This document shows positions 56,860-64,000 of a stretch of 64,000 bases of DNA, piece after piece (the first letter of the stretch is position 1; every line of letters starts with the position of its first letter). Source of the DNA: Whalleya microplaca (lineage: Eukaryota; Ascomycota; Sordariomycetes; Xylariales; Xylariaceae); assembly GCA_022497155.1 (NCBI GenBank), contig MU385791.1, positions 1-64,000 of the forward strand, written 5' to 3'. The notes under the pieces were generated by a model that was not told the origin of the DNA, ran no database searches, and saw nothing but the letters and a program-made list of their open reading frames with translations. Made by a program: the position numbers and the translations under genes.

Positions 56860-59246
56860 TCTTTGAGAGGGTGAGTGACAAGATGAACGAGTTACGGATG
56901 ATGAACCAAGTGGTGAGTTTGTTATATACTCGGTCTTATCCTCAAGTGCACCACTCCGACCTCAGGACATGTATGGCTGGCGATCTCCATTTCTCTTCAA
57001 AGTTTTCCGTACCCATATTACAGCCGATGATGAAAGTCACCGAGTTTCCAAGATCACTAACGTGTGCCTGTTCTGTATCTACCCGAATGGCACATAGTAC
57101 TGATATGATCATCGCGGAGTAGCCTAGCTCCGAAAAGGCTATGGCGCTTGACTTCGTTGTTTTACTTGATATAAAGGTAGTATTGAAGTAGATTCTAGCT
57201 TTTCCGATATTCCAAAATGCCGGAATTTGATTGAAGATAGTGTGATGCGCTATTCATAGATTTGGGACACCTATTCCATTCATATGTGGACCAGAAAATG
57301 AAGGCTAATTGCAATCCTTGTCTCAGTATTGTGTGAGTTGGATGCAGCACGTGGGGGTAGAACCGCAACACGTGTGACAGGTTTTGCCCAAAACCGAGAT
57401 TTGATACTATTCCACCTTTGAGATAGAGAATTGCATACATATGGATGGGGCTGAGAGCCGCATATAATAAGCCAGTTGAAGCTCTCCGTTTCCTGGTCAG
57501 CTCAAACGAGGATGCATATATGTTACTGATATACTCGGTTCCTGCCTAAGTCGGCCAGCCAATACATAATGAAGCCGTCTTGGCAATGTGATTAAGCAAT
57601 AATTTATATGCACAACGATATTAACTGCCCTATCAATATCGAGTTTGAGCTTCCCCTATACTGTGCCATCCAATATGCTCATGGGATCCACCATATGTCA
57701 CAGCCTAAATCCAACTTCGCAGTGAACAATCGGAAAACTTTTCGGCGATATTGATGTAGTGTAAATGACAGTACGAGAGAAAATTCTTGATCGCGAGTAA
57801 AAGTATGTCCGAACTCGATGATGAATCCTAAATCTGTAGGTATTGATTCCACATGGTTGGGTTCGGGACTAATGAATGTTAATTATCCACCTCGGATATT
57901 TGATAGATAATATAGATGTGGCAAAAGCGATACTGCTAATACCGGTCAGATATTAGCGCCTTATATAGGTAATCTGTGAGAATGGACAAGATTAGATAAT
58001 TCTCATCTCGACATGTCCCAGAGTAGAAGCTCACGAAATCATATGCCACTTCTACTCAAGACGAATCAAGCTCGACTTAGTTTTGGCTTCTGTCTATTCA
58101 GTTCGTCTTACATATTGTCAAGTGTTACGGCATAGTGATATCATGACAAGTTAAATGACTACATTTTGGATGACTTAGATAACATAACGATGGCTTGATG
58201 ACAATATGACTATAATTAGGTTGTGCTTCAGCAACTGTAGGTTGTTGGTTTGGGAGGGAGGCAGAGTGAAGGCCAAAAGGTTGTATTAGATGTGGAGGAG
58301 GTCCTAGCTGTGACTGGGTAATAGAGCGAATTAGGTTCCATTCCTAACAACGTTATTGGTATTCGCGCTATTAGATCATTTGTCCTAAGCTAGCTACTGT
58401 GGTTCTTCTTATCTAGTCCGGGGCACAGACCACCCCAACACGACCAAGGTGATGCATGAGCAAAAGGGTCCCAGTTGGAAAGGAAGGCAAATGGTCAGCT
58501 GAATACAGTAGGAAAACCCACTAAAACTAGCCCTTTGTTTAGTCCTATATCTAACGACCTAAGCCATAATTGTCAGTATAATATAGCTACTTAATTTTCA
58601 TTTGTTGTGATGAGATAGACGCAGGTTATGAGTGCCATAGTAGTTATCATTAGGGAAGTATCATTACTAAAGTCTGACAAAGGAGGGAGTCTTCATATAT
58701 ATAAGCTACAGATTGTGGGGCGTCCCAGCTACCTGGATTATCAGCTGCACATTCCTGTAATCCATCAAACGAAAGCTGTCTCATCAAAAGAGCCAATGGT
58801 CTTAAATTTTATCGGCTTCTCTATCCCTTCTGACTGGTCCTTATTCATCTCACTCATTAAAAATGAAAGACCCCAGAAGAGTACGTGCCATATTATATTG
58901 TGTGCAACGTAGTCTACAGCTACATAGAGTAGGTAGTATGTGTAGTATTGTATTAGGAGGGAGGTCGAGGACAAGGATTATGGTGGCCAAAAGTGTCGAA
59001 TTAATGATGGTGAGGTGAACTACCTGTGACTACGGATTACCTAAGTAGGTAACAATTCCTTATGCTGAGGGCACAGACCACTCCCACATGTGCGCAGCGA
59101 AGTCGACCCAAACTTTTCCATCATTTGTATCCCGATAAGTTATGCCTACCGTAAATAGCATGATCTACAGTACACTTCAGGGCATTCAAGGAGTGATTAT
59201 ATGTAGTATATATATTGGGGCGGAGGTGGGGCGTAAGCCGTAACAG

Positions 59247-59347
59247 GTTAACCGATAGGCTTTCGTAATATCAAAAGGCTGATAGGCTGGCGTAATATCG
59301 AAGAGCCGCTTCCGATACAAACTCGGCTCGAAAGCCTATCGGCTAAC
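59247..59347. repeat. Foldback element with 19-base inverted ends
   Basis: GTTAACCGATAGGCTTTCG at 59247-59265 and CGAAAGCCTATCGGCTAAC at 59329-59347 are inverted copies with one mismatch. Between them a 28-base unit (GATAGGCT..CGTAATATC) is repeated in tandem. The structure resembles a small MITE or foldback repeat with no coding capacity. Confidence 0.7.
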
Positions 59348-59417
59348 TTAAACTGCCCTATCAAAAAAATAAATACTATATATAACTTTCAATACAATAA
59401 AGGGTCGTAAATGCCTC

Positions 59418-59441
59418 TGATGATGATGATGATGATGATGA
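59418..59441. repeat. (TGA)8 microsatellite
   Basis: Eight uninterrupted TGA units just downstream of the foldback element, in non-coding DNA. Confidence 0.85.
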
Positions 59442-59697
59442 ATTTGTTGGTATAAGAGGAAGAAGCGGTATCAAGATTGTAACCCGCTCCACACTACTCC
59501 ACGCGTGGGCCACTTATAAGAGCCACTCCACTCTATTCCACTCCATCAGATAGGTAGTAACGAATGAATAGGTGTTGTATTGAAGATGGAGGAATTCTAA
59601 TCTAGTCAGAGGTGGTATGTGCTTATAAGGCGCTAGTCCTTTATCCAGACACCTCTTTGTTTGATCCATCTACTCCACTACCATCTAAGCCTTGCTG

Positions 59698-60320
59698 CTA
59701 ACTAATCCACGTCCATATGAAGCCCTCGTGGGTGGAAGTGGGTGGGTACACTGACCTTCCAGAATAATCCGTGCGCTGGATCCATACTAGGCGTGCAAGG
59801 CGCGCGCGGATTAATATGGTAGGTAATGTTGAATTGAAGGTCAAGGACTGGTACAGTACCAGGCACGAATAGTAGCATTGTGTATACAGCAGGCCATCTG
59901 CCACTCTAGAATAGCTGAACCTCAAGTCAATCAAGTCTCGTTAACCCTGTATTTCAACAGGTGATTGTAGGTGGACTAGCTTAGAGGATGGGGTCTGTTG
60001 TTAATAATCACTACAGGTGTCATTATTAGGTGGCTTATATACCTTATACCTATGGCTGGTATAGCTAATGCGTAGCTAGCGTAAGTTGAATACGCCGTAT
60101 TTAAGGCTAATATATGCCTTCCTAAAGCTAATATACTGGGACTAATCCACGTCCACTTGGTATACCCACTCCATATAAGCCCCGTAGATCGACCCCACAT
60201 AACCCTATCGTAGAATAAGGACCATCGATTCCACTTAAGGCGTTACTGGAGTGGGTGAAGTGGATTATAACCTTGAGCGGTATGGGACCCTGCTGGTTTA
60301 TAGAACCACTCATTGCAACC
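59698..60320. repeat. Possible decayed repeat element
   Basis: ACTAATCCACGTCCA occurs at about 59700 and again at about 60138, and inverted or related CCACTCCA/GGAGTGG runs are scattered nearby. This suggests internal duplications or an LTR-like relic. Boundaries are not clear. Confidence 0.35.
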
Positions 60321-61085
60321 AAGAGCTGTCAGATGAAAGAACAAATGCGGCTGGGTATCCTGTTTGCAAGGCATAGTTTAGATGTCATACTTCATACAAG
60401 AGATATGTTCCGATATTTTAACACATAGAAATGTTACTTGAGTGCGGCCTCGAGGAAATATTTCATCACATTTGCAGGACAATCATGTAATGGCCCTCTC
60501 TGTCTAATATGAAAGTCGGTATAAATGCGTATACGAGTATTTATATAGAAAGCTTACCTACGCAACTACTATTACTCCGTACCTATGTAGAGGATATCAT
60601 TCGTAGCTTTGGCTATGAGAGAGGAACATGGGGAATAGATAATATCTCAGTAGGCGCTACACAAACTGGGCTGTGTTTCTCATCCTTGTGAGGAAATGGG
60701 CCTTTACAAATCCTTGACACTTTATTCGTTGCTAGTTCTACTTATGTGGCACGAAACCTTGGAGCCCCAAGAAATTCTTGCGGCACGGTAGCGAGCTTTT
60801 AACACACCTTTTGCCAGCTTGTTCACTCCTATGTTTCGGATATTGTTATGGGGCTAGTATACCGTACCAGGTGATAAATAACATATAAGATGCCCTTTTT
60901 CTTTTTCTTCAGTTGCGCAGCTTTAGACAGACAGTTACCAGAGAATTTGATTCCTTTCCCCTTGATCATGAGCTATTATATGTGATATTGAGGTTATATT
61001 TACTCTATTGATACGTATTGGCTCCCTTTATGTTTTATACACTATCACCCTTCCCCACGATAATACACGACGCGATTGTTGCATC

Positions 61086-62006
61086 ATGACTACGAAACCT
61101 TCAGATGCCCCATGGGCTGATGAGCCCTTCCATCTAATTTCTACACCGTCGACGTCTCTCAATGTGCGTTTCATATACAGGTCATGCGAGATCCAATGCA
61201 CTGACAAACTATTGTCTAGGCTTCCCATTCTCATGTCTATTGCGCTTCTGAGATGGCACATGCGCACAACGTCATTATACGAGGGCTTAATGCTATAATA
61301 CAGCAGGCACCACATGTAGCCGTCTCGATAGACAAAGGATACAAGGCACAGGATGTGAAAGACCTTCTTTTCTATACCCAATCGTGGGCCAAGATGGTCC
61401 ACCATCACCACTGGGTCGAAGAGTCATTCATATTTCCAAAGATAGAAGAATTTAGTGGCAGGCCCGGACTAATGGACGATCCTAAGCATCAACATGAGCT
61501 CTTCCATGGTGGTATGGAAAGGCTTCTAGCATATTCAGCAACCACGAAACCCGAAGAATACCGGTGGGATGAACCAGGCGGCATGAAAGAGATCGTAGAT
61601 TCATTCAGCAAACACCTAACTGATCATCTGTATGCAGAGATCGATGTGTTCTTAGGAATGAAAGATCTGGACGGCGTTGGTTTGAAAAAGACTTGGGACC
61701 AGGCCGAGGAAATTGCCAAGCAAACAGGGAGTATTGGGATGCTCGTAAGTCTACTACGCCTACCTGACGGCATGATCATAACACACTGATTTGACCTACC
61801 TACCACAGTACGACGTGTTTCCTTGCGTGCTTGGGTGTGCCGATAAAACCTACGAAGGTGGCCATCCATTTCCCCCTCTCCCTTGGATAATGCCTTATCT
61901 CGTTAAATACTGGTTTGCCGCGGGTAATGGAAGCTGGAGATTTAATCCATGCGATTGGTGGGGTCAGCCACAGCCTTTGGCGTTTGTTCCTCGGGGTAGC
62001 GCTTGA
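61086..62006 (+). CDS. Hemerythrin-like (HHE) domain protein
   Basis: Three exons, 61086-61163, 61220-61744 and 61809-62006, all phase 0, give 266 aa. The central region is a four-helix hemerythrin-like domain: MAHAHNVIIRGLNAI (first His), MVHHHHWVEESFIFPKIEE (His-rich helix with HxxxE), KHQHELFHGGMERL, and SKHLTDHLYAEIDVFL. The spaced His and Glu residues could hold a di-iron centre. Fungal HHE proteins of this type are common, and their roles (iron, oxygen or NO handling) are mostly untested. The C-terminal 66 residues, CADKTYEGGHPFPPLPWI and onwards, are Trp- and Pro-rich and typical of this fungal subgroup. The first exon (MTTKPSDAPWADEPFHL) fits the subgroup's start, but the 56-base intron after it uses a weaker GTGCGT donor. 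Confidence 0.88.
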
Positions 62007-62848
62007 AGGAATACGTGGACATGCCAACAAGCAAGAGACTGTATAATCATTGGACGTATGGGATAAGTGATTCTCTTTGTAGCTAGCTATCTTTTGTTCA
62101 TTGTAACATCAGTTCATATTGATTCGGATCCATACATCATACTAAGGCCGATCGAATGGGTACCAATGAGTATCTTGGTAAGCTCTGTGCTGCATGATTT
62201 GAGTAAGGATTTCCCTTCTATTTGGTAGCCCTGCTTAGGGATTCTATACATGTATATCGAGTACCTAGGTGACTATTAGTCAATGCTACCTACTTCATAT
62301 ATGTACATATTTCGTGGAAGTTTGAGGTCTGTGTCCACAGAAAGAGCTGCCGGCATTTCCCTGGGTTAGGAGTTTCGTGCACGGAGCATGGTTCAACCTT
62401 CAAACATTGATTTGCCGTAGTGATATGAAGATATTAAAACGATTCTCCCGGTCTTGCTTCTTAGGATAGAGGTTAATAAAACACGGCGTTTTTGTTGTGT
62501 TACTCTAGGGTTTATTAGATATAGCTTAAAGCATATGATGAAGGTGAGAACATTTTTAAGAATTGAAAAAAGAATCATGAGCAATTAACAATAGGTAAAA
62601 GTAGTAGGTGAAGTTTTTAAAACAGATAGTAATTTAATATTTCAAAGGTTGGGCGCTAATACTGTTGAATCTATAACTTCTTTATCTGTATAGTGCCATA
62701 GATATTCTTCCCCTGAACAAATGTAATGCATTCCTCGGAGTATACTTCGGTATCATTATAGTCTCATTACTATTTTCCCTGTCGAGGAACTCTAGGTCCT
62801 ATACTGATGTGCTTGTTTCAATTTGTATTCACACCACCAATCAAGATC
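62007..62848. other. Convergent spacer, hemerythrin-like / S9 peptidase
   Basis: About 840 bases of AT-rich DNA between facing 3' ends. No gene recognised. Confidence 0.55.
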
Positions 62849-64000
62849 TTACTTGAACAATGTGTTTCGCCACCATGTCTCTTCTTCTTCTAGCCACACT
62901 CTTGCACTTCCCCGTAATGTATGCCCTTCTTCTTTAAGTTCCAGGAGTTTCACAACGCCTCCTCGTCCCTTAATAGCTCTCGCAATGGATCTTGCCTGCT
63001 CAATTGGAACAACTGTATCATCGGTCCCATGGATGAGCATTAATGGGTGTTCGATATTGGAGGCATGGTAAATGGGGCTGCGCTCGTGGTATACCGCATC
63101 AATTCGATTCTGGGGTGTGTCCTTAGGGATAGTCAAGGCTCTAATATACTTCATTTCTAGCTTATGAGTGTCTTCCCCCAGCTTTTTTACATCGCTGACC
63201 CCTGATACACACAACCCAGACGCGAAAGTCTTCGGATGTCGAATCATGGACTGCAAAACATTATAGCCTCCAGCGCTAGGACCTGTGATTCCTATAGCTT
63301 GGGGGTTCACTCGACCTTCGGCAACAAAGAATTCTGCACACTCAGAGATATCGTCCGAGTCAGTAACCCCCCAGTAGCCGAATAAAGAGTCTCTATATTG
63401 TCCACCATACCCCGTTGAACCGGTATAATTGGCACAAAATATTGCGTAGCCCCTGGTAGTGAAGTACTGCGTTCGCGCCTTGAGCCCAGAACCTACGTGG
63501 CCTGTAGGCCCTCCATGGACGGAGATAATGAGGAGGTGGCAGCGTTCCTTCTGGCGCACAGAACCGTGGGTTATGTGGCATCCATAGGAATCCATATATG
63601 TCTCGAGATGGGTTACCCTTCGACTTGATATGAATGGTCTCCGGTATTGAATACATCGACTGGTCAAAATCCTCGTCGCTCGACTTGCGGATAATGTTCA
63701 ATCTCGTTCGGCTTTCTCTATCTATACGAATCTCGTAAAGAGTCTGGGATACCGTAGTTCCACTGCCAATAACCAGTGCGCGTGAGTCAGACACACGAGA
63801 TATAGCATCAAATGCCGTATCTGATATCGTGGTAGTTTCTACAAGTTGGGTCCAAGACATATTCTGGAGATCAATGAGAACTAACTTCGCGTTTCCGTAC
63901 ATGACCACTGCGGCAACGAGGTGGTTTGTTGATAGTGGACAGTAGGTTTGGCTATGCTTGTTAGCTACTGGACTGGCCATGTATATGTAAGATTCAGGCA
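62849..64000 (-). pseudogene. S9C-type peptidase, frameshifted, cut by window edge
   Basis: The minus strand encodes the C-terminal half of a prolyl-oligopeptidase family (S9) enzyme of the acylaminoacyl/dipeptidyl peptidase type. The last propeller blades read to GNPSRDIYGFLWMPHNP and on to APEGTLPP in one frame. The alpha/beta hydrolase domain then resumes in another frame at LLIISVHGGPTGHVGSG. The switch lies at about 63525-63545, a single-base shift in a CCACCTCCTC stretch, with no GT-AG pair to serve as an intron. The triad is intact: Ser in ITGPSAGGYN, Asp in HGTDDTVVP, His in EEGHTLR. Upstream of the Met at 63980 the frame remains open to the window edge, so most of the propeller is outside. 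It is either a young pseudogene or a sequence error. Confidence 0.8.

Larger units (their letters stand above)
56860..61085. other. Repeat-rich, gene-poor stretch, 4.2 kb
   Basis: No supported gene. It contains a foldback sequence (59247-59347), a TGA trinucleotide repeat (59418-59441) and several related CCACTCCA/AATCCACGTCCA stretches between 59480 and 60320. It looks like old transposon debris on the right flank of the PKS locus. Confidence 0.6.

Noticed and set aside
1..64000. CRISPR arrays, bacterial operons, riboswitches and replication origins
   Set aside because: The DNA is fungal nuclear in character and no regularly spaced direct repeats or such elements are visible.

Overview
The window looks like nuclear DNA of a filamentous ascomycete (Pezizomycotina, probably a Sordariomycete; the order cannot be fixed from sequence alone). 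Genes have short GT-AG introns of about 40-140 bp, the orthologues are fungal in style (SWR1, BET2, the complex I ASHI subunit, an RTA1 membrane protein), there is a multi-exon highly reducing polyketide synthase, and AT-rich spacers carry decayed repeats. I joined exons by hand wherever splice sites and reading phase agreed. All gene models are predictions without transcript support.

Left part (1-26 kb). After 2.4 kb without a recognisable gene come BET2 (Rab geranylgeranyltransferase beta subunit), a small cupin protein, a 3.1 kb gene-poor stretch, a short-chain dehydrogenase and a seven-exon flavin monooxygenase with an NTF2-like front domain. A decayed RNase H gene with two in-frame stops follows, then an AT-rich block, a membrane-anchored, probably mitochondrial, P-loop ATPase, two convergent uncharacterised fungal genes, another gene-poor stretch and a very GC-rich DUF3500 gene.

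Middle part (26-36 kb) is housekeeping. The SWR1 chromatin remodeller is on the minus strand, the complex I ASHI/NDUFB8 subunit is divergent from it, and a five-exon fungal protein of unknown function has a conserved head and a disordered tail.

Accessory part (36-64 kb). Spacers with transposon-like relics flank a candidate biosynthetic locus at about 38.5-56.9 kb: an RTA1-like 7-TM protein, an alpha/beta hydrolase of the polyketide-transferase type, a seven-exon HR-PKS (KS-AT-DH-degenerate MT-ER-KR-ACP, 2,477 aa, no release domain), a four-exon protein with a 2-oxoglutarate/Fe(II) dioxygenase-like HxD...H core, and a secreted amidase-signature protein. A plausible reading is that the PKS makes a reduced chain, the hydrolase releases or transfers it, the amidase and dioxygenase may tailor it, and the RTA1 protein may help export or tolerance. 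That scheme is inference. Past 4 kb of repeat-rich spacer are a hemerythrin-like protein and a frameshifted S9C-type peptidase that runs off the right edge.

Most notable for follow-up are the dioxygenase-like gene beside the PKS, the dead methyltransferase region and GC-AG intron inside the PKS, the dispersed repeat family, and the two broken genes.
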